64,000 nucleotides of DNA from contig JAGMUV010000006.1 of assembly GCA_020744425.1 (NCBI GenBank), positions 2,790,001 through 2,854,000 on the forward strand. The letters are read 5' to 3'. Position numbers and translations under genes: made by a program. This DNA is from Dactylonectria macrodidyma. Lineage: Eukaryota; Ascomycota; Sordariomycetes; Hypocreales; Nectriaceae. Below the pieces are notes generated by a model. The model was not told the DNA's origin and searched no databases. It was given only the letters and a program-made list of their open reading frames with translations. Shown one piece after another: positions 12,971 through 23,986 of this stretch (position 1 is the stretch's first letter; each line of letters starts with the position of its first letter).

Positions 12971-15900
12971 GACGAGGTCGACGATGACGACGATGCATGA
13001 ATTTGGAGGAAACGCATCAAGACAAATGGAGCGAAAACAGCAAAGCATATCAGCATACTTGCATCGGACTGGTCAGGCTTGGGCTTGGACAGGTCACGGA
13101 GTGATTCGGCGTTTTACAGGATTGCGGTTGTGTTTTTGAATGCATTCTATCGCCACTGCGGTAGATGTTCTCCGCGAGAAGGCAGCATGCGACACGACGA
13201 AAGGGGGACAAAACGAATGAAGGGGGTTTGATTTGATGTTTGCAATTTATGGAACTGTTGCTTCATCTTGTACAGTAGAATACACGGCGGGAGGGAGGGA
13301 AATGCAAGGACGGAAGCCCACCGAAGGCGTGGGCGTAAATAGTATACACATTTGTTTTAAGCGGCATGGTTACGATGCATATACGAATCAAGAGAACATT
13401 CGCGGACAGCTTTAGCGGTGTATTCATGGCGAATGTGACGAGTTTTGTGCGTGCCTGATGGAGGTGCCTCGATGTCTGCTGGACTAGGCTGTAGTGACAT
13501 CTTTGACCAGCACTAATTTATGAGTATGAACATCTACCCATATGACGGCAAGATGGAAGCAGATTCAGTTGATACTTCCATGTTTCACCATTTGCCGAAC
13601 CACCCGGGTCCGCCATGCTGACTGTCGAAGATGGCCTTGAGGTTCTGGCATCCTGATACGCCATGCCACCCGGACATGCGAACCCAATTAGCTCAGGGAC
13701 GTCACTCATTGTGGGAACACCGTACTTAGCGATGGGTTGTCTCCCAGGTGAATATATCTAACATGCAGTCGGACGCGCATTTGCATGCGTTAGGGGGGAG
13801 TAGGGACAATGTCGTTGCACACAACGCTGCGTCCGTCGCTGCCACCGAAGCGCATGAAGACGTTTGAGAAGAGCGATGGCAATGCAAGGTCTATACTCTG
13901 ACTCAGGACAACGGAGAGCAGATTGAGAAGTATGAGAAATCCACTCCATGAAGCTCTTCAACAAAACCAGTAGAAGATATTAAGAACCTCGAGGAGGCTC
14001 TGAACGAGAGGTAAGGTGGGCTGGGCTACAGATCTAACCAACCATTGCCGGATTTTAGTCGAAAGAAAGGTTTAAGATTTAAATATTTGTTTATGTGTTA
14101 AATTATAGTTTCATCATCATTACCTTATGTTCGTTTCTTGTCTAATTGATGGACATGTTATATAGCTCAATGTAGTTGAGAATCGGTGTTGGGTAATTGA
14201 AAGCCACACTGGATACCAACTGTCGAGATCCCACGGTATTAGCACGTTGGAAAAAAGGCTTCAATGCGAAAGGGCGCCCGGCTGAGAGGTCATATGAATC
14301 CAGGACCCGGAGCGGATAGTCCGTAAAACGGATTTGGAAGTTTCGAGGAGCTAAACTGGCTTCGGATTTGTATAATTGGTTAGTCGACGCAGGTAATGTT
14401 CGTGCGCCATCCAAGGCGGCAAGGGCGTCATAGGCGAGGGGGTTGCCTGCCTCTGGCATGCCGCCATGTGATGGAGTGCTGCGACGGCATGGCTTCTTAG
14501 TGGATCCAAGCCAAAGCGATTCGAGGATACGCGTAGTACAGAAAAAGAAAGATACGTGACTCGGTTTTACAGGAGAGGGTTGAACAGGGCCAACTATGGA
14601 TAGGACGGGTGGACGGGATTCGTGGGGAGGGACGCGGGTGGCTGCTTTCGGTGAGATGGCTTGAGGATGACTGCGCAACAGGTAACGAGAAGGATGGGAT
14701 GTGGACGGGAGTAGACTAGACTCGTACCCAATAGAACGGGAAGATGGGCGGGATACGGCTTGAGCGGGCGGGAGGCATGACGTCGTGCTATTGTTATGAC
14801 AGTGACTATTATAACACCTGTGCTATTACTACTGTACATGGCGAGTGGACCACGAGCGCTACCTTTCGTCAGGTGCATAGTGTTTGTGTTTGACGTGGCT
14901 CGTCCCCAGCTTCTAAACATTCATGCGTGAAAGTGTACTTGAATTCCAGGCGCAAAAGAAAGAGGTTGGGGATGGAAGACGCGGGACCACGATGCCTGCC
15001 TGTTTCCTGTTTGGCTTCGCTTCGTGTTGTTTTGGCACTCGCCTTGCTTACTACCCCAGCCAGCTAATAAGCGGAGTTTAGCTTCCCAGCTTACCAGGGG
15101 GGGCTGAAATGCATGCCATGGCCCGGCCGGGTTTCGAGGCAAAACAGGACCAACCCGAAACCAGAAACGGGACCCAGTTTGTTGATGCGATGTGATGTGA
15201 TTTTTGCGCTGATGAGCAAGCAAGACCCAGAGAAGACCTGGAACCTTCTGTCCCCCGATCCAAGTCGCCCCCACTTCTGCCAGTTTCCGCCTGTTTATTT
15301 TTTCTATTTTTTCTGCAAGGCACTGGACCGTTTTGGGGAATGAGATTGCTGTCATGGGTGGTTTCGGCAGGTGTCTTGTTTATTCCTAGTTGATGAATCC
15401 GTGTGCATTGCTGGTGCGAGCATCACGGCAGCATCTGTCAGAGCTATCACACTCGGACACAATAGTCACGCCCCCTCGGTAGCTAAGGTGCATTCGTAGC
15501 TGCATCAGCATCACTGCATCTGGCTCTCTGCATCTGGTACATGCTGGGCTCTGCTGGACTCTCCCTTGCGATAAGGCCCGTCGTGGAAGCTTGAATAGTC
15601 GGGGACTTCCTTGCCACTTGATGCTTCTTGTCGCTTCTCTTGCATCATCTTTGCTTCTTCTTTCATCTTTATTTCATCCCCGTCCACCCCGCGTTATCTC
15701 TGCTTTGTTCGTCTCATCGCAGCCATCATTATCATCGCCATCTCTGCTATCCCTCCCTGTGGTAATCGTCAGTGCCACCCTTTTTTAATTAGCGGACGTT
15801 TTGGACCGTGTCATAGTGTCTCGCTGCTGATTCATCCCCTGGCAAGCTTGACAGCGCCCCAAACCCGCTACTCGACCTCGAGCCTTCGGGGGTCCGCTCA

Positions 15901-16113
15901 GTGACTCCTCTTCAGTTGTCCCGCCCCCAGCCTCTGTCTCCTCTGTCCTGCATCTCACCTTGCGTCTGGTCTGGCTCGCAACCAAACGCAGACAGCGCGC
16001 GCATTCCACCAAGCTAGCCCGGCATAGACCTCGTGCTGATCACGAGAAGCCGTCGGCTGCTTATTCCCTTCGTTTTTATACCATCGTCGCATCTCTGCCC
16101 GCTCGCTCTACAG
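12971..16113. other. Intergenic region between the phosphatase and TCP11-family genes
   Basis: The first few hundred bases are probable 3' UTR. An AT-rich patch lies near 14050-14140. The last ~550 bases (15560-16110) are pyrimidine-rich with many TCTT/CATC runs, typical of a fungal promoter and leader for the gene starting at 16114. One minus-strand frame at 14142-14678 is listed separately with low confidence; nothing else is supportable. Confidence 0.5.
14142..14678 (-). CDS. Hypothetical open frame, doubtful
   Basis: A 178-codon minus-strand frame starting with ATG at 14678. Its second half has a balanced, globular-looking composition (aromatic and hydrophobic residues spaced normally), while the first half is Pro/Ser-rich like translated promoter DNA. 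No motif, signal peptide or intron signal was recognised. It may be a chance frame or the last exon of a decayed gene. Confidence 0.15.
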   Translation of the reverse strand: MRSHPQAISPKAATRVPPHESRPPVLSIVGPVQPSPVKPSHVSFFFCTTRILESLWLGSTKKPCRRSTPSHGGMPEAGNPLAYDALAALDGARTLPASTNQLYKSEASLAPRNFQIRFTDYPLRVLDSYDLSAGRPFALKPFFQRANTVGSRQLVSSVAFNYPTPILNYIELYNMSIN

Positions 16114-19100
16114 ATGTCGCTGCCTACGCCAGCCACCGAAACCATGCGCCGCCCCTCGCTCGACCTCACAGAGCCCTCGCGCAACCTGGAGGAGTCCAAT
16201 GGCCCTCCCTCAGACGACTCCATGGATACCGACGTCGACCTCGCCATGCCACCGAACCAAGGCGAAGACGACGATGACGATAACGACGACGACCTCGAGC
16301 AGGACCCGAGAATCTACACGCCGCCTCCCCGCATAGCCGCTCGCTTCTACCGCCCCTCAGCCACCCGTCGCAGAGACTCGGCTGCCTCGTCGCGCCGCAA
16401 CTCCATCTCTTCCGCACATTCCCGCTGCTCCTCAATCCAGCCCTCCAGCCACCGCGGCCCCGTTCAGAGCAAGCATGTCGCCCAGCACCTCCGACGAGCC
16501 TCCTTCCTCGAGGACCGCAAGGCCAGGCTTGCCGATCGAGCCGCCCATGCTGAAAAGGTCCGCCTTCGTGCTGCCCTAGCCAAGGCCACCCATCGCGACA
16601 CCTCTGCCTCCGAGGAAAAGGCCCTGGCTGCCCAGCAGGCCAGAGAGCGCAACCTGGCCGAGATTGTCGCGAGCTGCGCCGAGGAGGTCAAGAAGGCTAA
16701 GCAGGTCGCCGAATTTATGAAGGAGAAGCGCGAGCAAGAGCTCATCAAGATGAGAGCCCAGATTGAGGAGCGAATGGCCGAAGCCGAGAAGAGGAGGGAG
16801 GAGCTCAGGGCCAAGAACGCCACCAGGCGCAGCCGCGGCCAGAGCGTCATGGCGAGGAAGCCCGTGGAGGTCATGCCCCAGGTCACCGAGCGTGAGGTTC
16901 GCGCATTGACTGAAGACGAAGCTACCGGACGCATCCAAGGCTGGTGGCGCGGGTGCTTGAGGGAGAAGACCATCCAGGAGTTTACCAACCTGGGCTTGAC
17001 TGTGGATGGCATCAGAGACACCAACTTTGACACCGTTGTCGAGCTTCTGGCCCAGGAGAAGGTCCTGCTCATTACCGCACGGCTCCTTCGCACATGCGGC
17101 CTCCATGAAGGCGACCCCGGTTCCGTTGGCGAGATGGCCGCTGTACGAACCTTCCTCAGTGCTTTTCTCATCTTAGGCCACCCGAACCAAGTTCTCGCCA
17201 ACAAGAATGACAATGAGGACGCGGAGGTCGCCGACGCACTCTCTATTCACCGACTGCCTTCGACGAGTCTTGCCAACCCTCAGTTGCAGGACCTCGTCGG
17301 CAAGGCTCGAGACCTTCTCATCTCGTTTGAGAACATCCTCGCCCGTTTGACATCGGCGAATCGATACACTATGCCACCAGCGCTCAAGAAGACGCTCCCA
17401 GAGGCATACGCCACCTTCTACAACGCCTTCATCGCCTGGAAGTCGAGAGACTCCAACGCCCTGATCGAGGTTATGCTGATGCAATTTGTGGAACTGGACG
17501 CCATCTTCCACACCGTCAAGGACACAACTGACGACGCCGCCACTGCGCTCTACAAGAAGAGTATCCAGGACAATCAACTGATGATTATCGTGCGCATCAA
17601 GAAGCTGGCGGGCCCCGAAAAGGGCAAGAAGCTCATCTTTGATGCCGTCGCCGAGGCCAGGAAGTCCCGCTCTACCAAGAAGAAGACCGGCGACACGAAG
17701 CCTCGCGTGGCCGAAAGTGCATCCAGCGAGGCGTCGGAGACGGCAAACAGCCTCGTCTCTCCTGATTCCCAGACGCTTACTCCGCCCGCCACACCAGCTA
17801 GCAAGAGTCAGTCCAAGCGCGCCGATACCAAGACGGGCCTGAACGGATTGCTGCCGGACAACAGGGTGGTGGTCCATGAGCTGGCCATCAACAAGGAGTA
17901 CCAGATCACCCCTGAAGAATACCAGGAGCAACAGGCAGTGATTGCCAGACCCGTCTTCATGCAGATGAGAGACAACATGGCCACCCCGAATCCGATACAA
18001 AACGAGGTCAACTTTCACTTCTTTATTGTCATGGCTGGCAACATCAAGGAGAAGCTGCAGCGGTTATTGAAGCCCGGCAACTCCATGTACAACCTCATCG
18101 GGGAGATTCTAGACCCCGAGATGGCCGAGCGACAATTCAAAGTTGGCAATTTCTCTTATGAGAAATTCTTCACAGTCATGGCGTCCTTGCTTCCTAAGCT
18201 GTGCGCACCGTTCCGTGACGAGGAAGTCAAGGACCTGGTACAGAACAAGTTGGCAGACGGCGACCTCATTGACCGGGTCGAGTCTCTCCACAGCTTCATC
18301 GACATCATGCTCTGCGACTACATCAATTACCTCATGAGGATTGCCGCCCCTCAGTTGATAGAATCTGCCGCTCAGTACGAGGCCAAGATGTTTGCCCAAG
18401 ACGTAGAGAAGACCAACATTGGTCTGGCTGGTGCTGAGTCGGCTTGGCGGTCGGCTCGGTCCAAGATCATGACCGAAATTCAGAAGCGAGACCCCGAGGG
18501 CATTAATCACCCTAGGTCCCGCCCAACTGCCGGACGCATCTACGCGCAGATGCTTGTCGACGTCTTTACCAGATTATCGCCTGCCAGTGAGGATGAGATC
18601 CCTGAAATGCTGCGTCTGGACCAAAATCGCATCAGTGAGGTCTCGACCATGGTCCAGCGTATCATTACTGTCGGCGCTGTCCTGCTCCAGTGCAAGAACC
18701 TTCTGAAGCGAGATGTTCGCTCCTCGTGGAAGACGGAAGCGTCCCGCATCATGACGGTGTTGGAATCTCAGAACACACTAAAGTCTTCGGTGGAAGGGAC
18801 CATGTTGGCTCTGGAAGCGGGCAGATCGATGCCCACGGCGACCAAGTCACACCTTCGGGCTCTTGTGACCAAGGTGTTGCTCGCCAGCCAGGACATGGCC
18901 ACCCAGGGAACTGAACCCCGGGAGCCAGTTCTGCGTCTCCTGCTCACTCGTCTTCGAGGCAACATCCATGCTCGGCTGGCACCTGGCTCGGCTAGTGAGA
19001 AGGTCAAGGCGGCCAACACTGCTGGCGAGAAGCTTGCAAGTCTTGGACTGTCCGAGTTTGTGGACAAGGTCCGGCAGATTTCCGACCTGCTTGACAGGGT

Positions 19101-19182
19101 TGGCGCTGTCGACCGAGCAGCACACGGCCCGTGGTGGGACGCAGTTTCTACTAAGGTGGAGCAGGAAGATATGTCGCCGTAG
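16114..19182 (+). CDS. TCP11-domain protein, Sok1-like
   Basis: Single-exon gene of 1022 residues. The frame is open further upstream but the first ATG is at 16114, giving a start of MSLPTPATETMRRPS. Residues 1-150 are disordered with an acidic run (DDDDDNDDD); about 150-250 are a strongly charged coiled coil; an IQ-like motif (GRIQGWWRGCLREK) sits near 272. The T-complex-11 domain fills most of the rest, with its conserved core (MAGNIKEKLQRLL, YNLIGEILDPE, LHSFIDIMLCDYINYLMRIA) near 645-760. The family includes yeast Sok1, a dosage suppressor of protein kinase A loss, and mouse TCP11. A Ser/Thr/Pro-rich linker at about 535-600 interrupts the domain. Role in cAMP/PKA signalling is known for the family, inferred here. 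Confidence 0.88.
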   Translation: MSLPTPATETMRRPSLDLTEPSRNLEESNGPPSDDSMDTDVDLAMPPNQGEDDDDDNDDDLEQDPRIYTPPPRIAARFYRPSATRRRDSAASSRRNSISSAHSRCSSIQPSSHRGPVQSKHVAQHLRRASFLEDRKARLADRAAHAEKVRLRAALAKATHRDTSASEEKALAAQQARERNLAEIVASCAEEVKKAKQVAEFMKEKREQELIKMRAQIEERMAEAEKRREELRAKNATRRSRGQSVMARKPVEVMPQVTEREVRALTEDEATGRIQGWWRGCLREKTIQEFTNLGLTVDGIRDTNFDTVVELLAQEKVLLITARLLRTCGLHEGDPGSVGEMAAVRTFLSAFLILGHPNQVLANKNDNEDAEVADALSIHRLPSTSLANPQLQDLVGKARDLLISFENILARLTSANRYTMPPALKKTLPEAYATFYNAFIAWKSRDSNALIEVMLMQFVELDAIFHTVKDTTDDAATALYKKSIQDNQLMIIVRIKKLAGPEKGKKLIFDAVAEARKSRSTKKKTGDTKPRVAESASSEASETANSLVSPDSQTLTPPATPASKSQSKRADTKTGLNGLLPDNRVVVHELAINKEYQITPEEYQEQQAVIARPVFMQMRDNMATPNPIQNEVNFHFFIVMAGNIKEKLQRLLKPGNSMYNLIGEILDPEMAERQFKVGNFSYEKFFTVMASLLPKLCAPFRDEEVKDLVQNKLADGDLIDRVESLHSFIDIMLCDYINYLMRIAAPQLIESAAQYEAKMFAQDVEKTNIGLAGAESAWRSARSKIMTEIQKRDPEGINHPRSRPTAGRIYAQMLVDVFTRLSPASEDEIPEMLRLDQNRISEVSTMVQRIITVGAVLLQCKNLLKRDVRSSWKTEASRIMTVLESQNTLKSSVEGTMLALEAGRSMPTATKSHLRALVTKVLLASQDMATQGTEPREPVLRLLLTRLRGNIHARLAPGSASEKVKAANTAGEKLASLGLSEFVDKVRQISDLLDRVGAVDRAAHGPWWDAVSTKVEQEDMSP

Positions 19183-20416
19183 ATGGACGGCGAGCCATCT
19201 CCTTGCTGACAAGGTGGCACGGAAGATTATGTGACGAGGATAATGGGATATGAAAGCTGGGGGGTCTGCATTTTCATTTAAGATTTCAATCTTCGAGAAG
19301 CCATTCGAGGTCTTTCTCCGGTTTGTTTGCATGGCGCACTGGATTCTGGGTTTTGGGCCAATTTGGTCCAAGGGTGGTCTTCTCTCTTGGGAAATTTTTC
19401 GATGAGAACGAAAGATTGGAGGGCGTCCGTCATTGAGCATTTATCGCTGGGCTGGGGGACTGGGTCCCTTCTCACGTCTGGCGGCTCATGGTGCATGAAC
19501 TTTCATGATTAGATGGGAATATATTACATGGAGGGCTTGTTTTTGCTATGGGGTGTGTTTTTGTTAGCGACTTTTCTTCTCTGAGGAGAGGATTTTGCAT
19601 TAGAATGATAAGCGACGTTGTCGTTGCGTTTTGAACCAGATTTGAGGGTTTTGAAGTCAAGTATCATGGTGAAGTCGTCTCTGCTTGTTCACCTCTTTCC
19701 TATGTCAGATGTTGAGTGCTCTCCTATCATCTTTACCGCGGCCACTTTGAGCGTGTGCTGCTTTGGCAACCGTTGAAGCATTGGGTGTTGAAATACTTCG
19801 GCTGTGAAGAGATCTGGGTTTTCAAGAATATTGCTATTCGCAGAGTTAACTATTGCTATCCGCATAGCACACCGCAAATAGCCCATGAGCATAACTATAG
19901 TAAAGTTATCTTTAAATTAGCATAATATTATCCTCATTTAGTTCCCTTAGGTTAAATATTTACTTAGTCTTATGATATTTATTAGGATTACTATCACTAC
20001 ATAAGGAGGAGTGGGCTTATATAGAAATGCTATGCGGATAGCAGTAGTTAACTGTATGAATAGAAATACTCTTTTTAAACTTTTTAGAAGTAGCAACTCG
20101 CCCTTAATAAAGCAAACTGCTAATTCAGCAGCAGGAAGCTGCCTGACTGTCAGCCTTACTTCCGCACCTGCTCTAGCTGAACTTGTTTCACTACTCCTCA
20201 ACGACGGTACAATCCCACGACAGGCTATTTCCTATCCATTTGATTTACTGCACCGTCAATCATAGGTTGAGCTGAGACTAGGGAGCCAAACGGTGAAAAC
20301 CAAAGAGCTACATGCTATAGACACCCAATTAAAACTACATTATCATGGATATCGATGATGAACCAGCAGCTAGACTAACCCATGACTTTAGAACCAACAC
20401 ACCCCCAACCCCGTGT
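19183..20416. other. Intergenic, marks start of the accessory region
   Basis: The first ~300 bases are probable 3' UTR of the TCP11-family gene. Base composition then falls sharply to AT-rich (about 19830-20090), where an inverted repeat is found (separate entry). No coding frame is supportable. The 3' boundary is the end of the minus-strand NLR remnant. Confidence 0.5.
19824..20074. repeat. AT-rich inverted repeat, MITE-like
   Basis: The left arm (19824-19885) and right arm (20012-20074) align as reverse complements at about 48 of 62 positions by hand, with a near-perfect core: TGCTATCCGCATAGC at about 19854-19868 against GCTATGCGGATAGCA at about 20029-20043, followed by matching TAGTTAAC. 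The ~125-bp interior is very AT-rich. Such a small, non-coding element with terminal inverted repeats resembles a MITE or a decayed transposon end. No clear target-site duplication was identified. Confidence 0.5.
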
Positions 20417-23400
20417 TCAATGTACAGTCATGTCTTGTACTAGCTCGACCGTTATGCGATTTAGAACAGCGATCGATTTGTGCTGTTGATTGTTCTGGCG
20501 GTACGCTTGTGCGAGCAGGTGCTGCGAACTTATCCGTATGTGATCATGCTCTGGAAGTGTGTTCCCTTCAATCTTGACCACATTCTCTAGAAACGAGATC
20601 GCTTCCTTTGGTTGGCTGTTCTTCAAGTATGCTAGTGCAAGTGCGTAATTCGATGATAACCTTTCGGGGTGATGCTCTAACAGAATCCGCTCTTCAACCT
20701 TGATCACATTCTCTATAAGAGAGATGGCCTCCTTCGGTCGCTTGTTGTTCATGTACGCATATGCGAGTAGTCGTTCTGATCCCCACCGATCACAATGATC
20801 GTCTCAGAGTGTTCTGCGTCGAATGTCTATCACATGCTCCAACAGCGTGATGGCTTCTTTGACCTGGCCGTTATCCAAATATGCTTGTGCAAGCATGTGC
20901 TGTACTACCAGCCGAGACTCGGACTCCTCTGGTAGCTTTTTTTTGTGAATCATGACCACATTCTCCAGAAGAATGATCGCCTTCTTCAGTTGGCCGTTGC
21001 CCGCATTCGCTTTTGCAAGCACGGCTTGTGATGCCGGATTATTATTCTCGTCTGGGAGGGTTAGACTGTGAACCTTTGTGACATGCTCTAAGAGAGCGAT
21101 GGCTTCTTTGTTTTGGTTGTTACACACGTAGGCAATTGCGAGCTCGTGCTGTCATAATAGTCGGCCATGGTGATCTTCTGGGAGGTTTTTGCTTTGAGCA
21201 TATGCTGTATCCTTTAACATATTGATGGCCTCTCTGGCTCGTCTATTGTTCAAGTATGCGTCTGCGATTTTCCGTTGTGATATCAGGGAATTAGGCTCGA
21301 CGGAAAGGTTTTGGAGTTCAAGGCATTGATTCCTCTGCATTTTGGTGGAGCTCTGGTCTCTATTCATATCATGGGATGTTGATGTTCTGGCAATAACGAC
21401 AGCTTTGTGATGCTGAAGCATAGTCTCCTGTTTCTCAGAGAGATTCTTTAGGAGAGACACCAGGGTCAGAACTAGGCGACTCCCGTTACCACAGAATTGC
21501 TATGCAAGGGGCAAGGCAGACTCAAGAGCCTCAATTGCCTCTGTAAGATCGCCAGTCTTGGTGCAAGCTCGTGATAGACGGCAGAGAAGCTCGAGTGATC
21601 TTGCACCATCTGGCCACAACCGGTCTTCTTGGCTGAGCCTGAATGCCTCAAAGCCGATGGCAGAGCGGAAGAGCGTCGTTGCTTCTTCTCCACTTCCGAG
21701 AGCGGTGGCTACCCAGGCAGCGATGCGTAATTCGAGAGTAAGGAGTACGAAGTCTCCCTATGACGGGATCAAGATCGTCGTGGAGTGAGCTATTACCTTA
21801 TATGATCGAGAAGCAGTGCTTGAACGCCGCCACGCTTCTCCGATCAATCTGAATCTCTCCCAATAGTGACGATTAGCTAACCGTTGTTGGGGCAGGTGAT
21901 GCACTTTTGATGAGGGCTCCATGGCCTATACCGTGTGCTGCCATTACCAGTAAGACTTCTCTATTGTTCGAGTTGATATTGTTTAAGCTCCAAGAACACA
22001 TGATTCGGTGTATTGTTAAACTCTCGATTTGGCCAGACACCTCCTTCAGTCTGATCAAGCAGAAGTTGGCAAAGGCGACGGAGAGACAGGCGGAGGTATG
22101 GTCTCTCCGACAGAATCTTTTGTAATTTGACCACCTCCATTGGCGTGTCACCCAGCTCCCTATCAATGCACAGTGAGTTTCAAGAGCTGATATCGGGATA
22201 GACCAGGAGCGAAAAACCCCAATATATTCCAGAAGGATGGCGCACTCGCTGTCGAGCGATCGATGTGCCATGTCGAGAATGGTGAGAATAACTCTGCTCT
22301 TGTCGTAAGACCATAGCTCATCAGATGAATTGATAGCCATGAGATGTCGATATATGCTTCTATATTGGTCTAGAAAATCAGAGAACGTGAATTCCCCTTC
22401 TCGGATCAGCCTTGCAGCCTGCTCAATTGCGAGTGGAAACTCGTCTAGCTCTTTGGCAACTTCCTTGGCCGCGATCATTTCCGTTTCTGCTTCTTTGTTA
22501 GTAACCCGATTCTCAAGATGAAGATCTGTTTTTGCTTCTTACCGTCGTCTAGGTCTGAGTAGCGGGCAAGCTTGAGAAGTAGGTCTAGAGAACTTTGGTT
22601 ATCCAGGTCGTCAATATTGGCCACCTCTAGCTGACGAGGCCCACAGCGAGCCTGCCGTCTCGTGCTAGTGACGAGAATTGACCCATGGGAGCAAGAAGGG
22701 ATGTATTTCGCAAGCCCGTCTTGGTCCAAATTCTCAGCGCTATCAATGACCAAAAGCCAGTTACGGTACTGAGTCGAGCGGAGCCTGAACAAAACTCGAG
22801 AAAAGGATATCGGCGTCGCCCTCACCATTTCTGTGTGGAATGGGAAGATCTCGTGACCAGTAAGAATTTATTGTACCAAGAGCCTCATGCAGGGGCATCT
22901 TTTCATGATGGGCTTTCCAGACGTTTATCCAAACAATGGCAGAGTAACGGCCGCTCTCAGATAAGATGTGTTGAACAGCCAGTTGTGTTTTCCCTGTACC
23001 GCCTATGCCACAGAGCAAGACGCATTTTGAACCTGGTAGACCCGGATCTAGAATCTTTTGTAGTTGAAGTAGCTCGGACTCCCTTCCAAGAAAATTCTCC
23101 GTAGCGTCAGGCATGCTGGAACATAGAAGGCTAAGAAATGTACGTATGGCGGTATCAATATTTGTGACTTTAGTTGTAATAAGAGTTAGAGATAAGTTCT
23201 CTAGTTAAGATGATTATGAAGCAACAGACGTACTCCTTTCTGGGCATATCAATAGCGCACAGCGTTTGGGTTGGGTCGCCTGCCTCTGAAGATACGATTT
23301 CGTAACAGCCGAGACATGCTGCAGCGCCCGTTCATCGCTCTCATCTAGGTGGAGTGTCTCGAGTCCATATCGACGTCAAATCGGTAATAGACGTCGGTTT

Positions 23401-23935
23401 CACCCGCCTTCTCAAACCTGTAAATGGAATAAGAAACTGGTGCTGAGTATTGAAAAGTATCGAGTCAACTTACCTGGAATTGACGTTCAAGTGGGCTTTG
23501 TGACAGTCCATTGTGATGGACACACACAACTTGGCGGCTTCCTTCATCGAGCTCAGCCCTTTAGGCACGAGACTGGATAAGAAATTCGGTTTCTTGTATG
23601 ATAACGTACTCTGGCCAGTCCCAATCAACACAAGACATGCCATCTCAGCCACCACATCTTGTATTGGCGAAGGCCATTCATCCGACTCAACCTCCGCGAT
23701 GGCGGCTGATAAGCTGAGCGAATTCTCTTGGCCATGAGTTCTTGTTTGATCGGCAGTGATAATTCCTATTTCATCAGTCAGGCTGGATCGATGGTTCTAG
23801 GCTCATGAGGTTTAGTGATTATTGGGTGGTCGAGCGACTTCATTGGCTGTGTCTTGTTGGTGGCTTGAAGCTGAACACCCTTTAAGTCAATCAGAGGCTC
23901 AGCTGATGGAGATGTCGCCACCAGCGAACGTTAAA
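20417..23935 (-). pseudogene. Ruined NLR-type protein gene (NB-ARC plus TPR repeats)
   Basis: Minus-strand coding remains read 5'-3' from about 23935 to 20417. An N-terminal fungal domain (about 23935-23350) is broken by frame shifts near 23785 and 23370. It contains a likely intron between about 23413 and 23473. Then comes an NB-ARC domain: P-loop GGTGKTQLA near 23005, Walker B NWLLVIDSAENLD near 22735, and the winged-helix LTIHRIM near 22015. A canonical 56-bp intron (22487-22542) restores the frame after Walker B. The C-terminal half is one continuous frame of kinesin-light-chain-type TPR units (QAYLDNGQVKEAITLLEHV) with in-frame stops at 21500, 21152 and 20804, and another frame break near 21890. 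Intact relatives are intracellular self/non-self receptors. Too many lesions remain after allowing introns for this to be functional. Confidence 0.8.
22487..22542 (-). other. Intron inside the NLR remnant
   Basis: On the minus strand the segment begins GTAAGA, contains a perfect TTACTAAC branch site and ends GCAG, 56 bp. Removing it joins the frame ending in DLDD to the frame starting with ETEMIAAK, both of which are NB-ARC sequence. This shows that not every frame change in the locus is a lesion. Confidence 0.7.
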
Positions 23936-23986
23936 AACGAGATTTAAGCTTAAATACCCGCTCATTTGAACGCTAGAGTCTCCGTG

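Noticed and set aside
14921..15355. 144-codon minus-strand frame upstream of the TCP11-family gene
   Set aside because: Lies in promoter-like DNA and lacks motif or conserved texture.
16033..16113. In-frame upstream extension of the TCP11-family protein
   Set aside because: The extension has no ATG; the first ATG is at 16114 and begins a typical MSLPTPATE start.
17173..18018. 281-codon minus-strand frame inside the TCP11-family gene
   Set aside because: Antisense shadow of a conserved coding region.
23966..23986. Seven-codon N-terminal extension of the WW-HET protein
   Set aside because: It would start at TTG, not ATG; 23987 or 24041 are credible starts.
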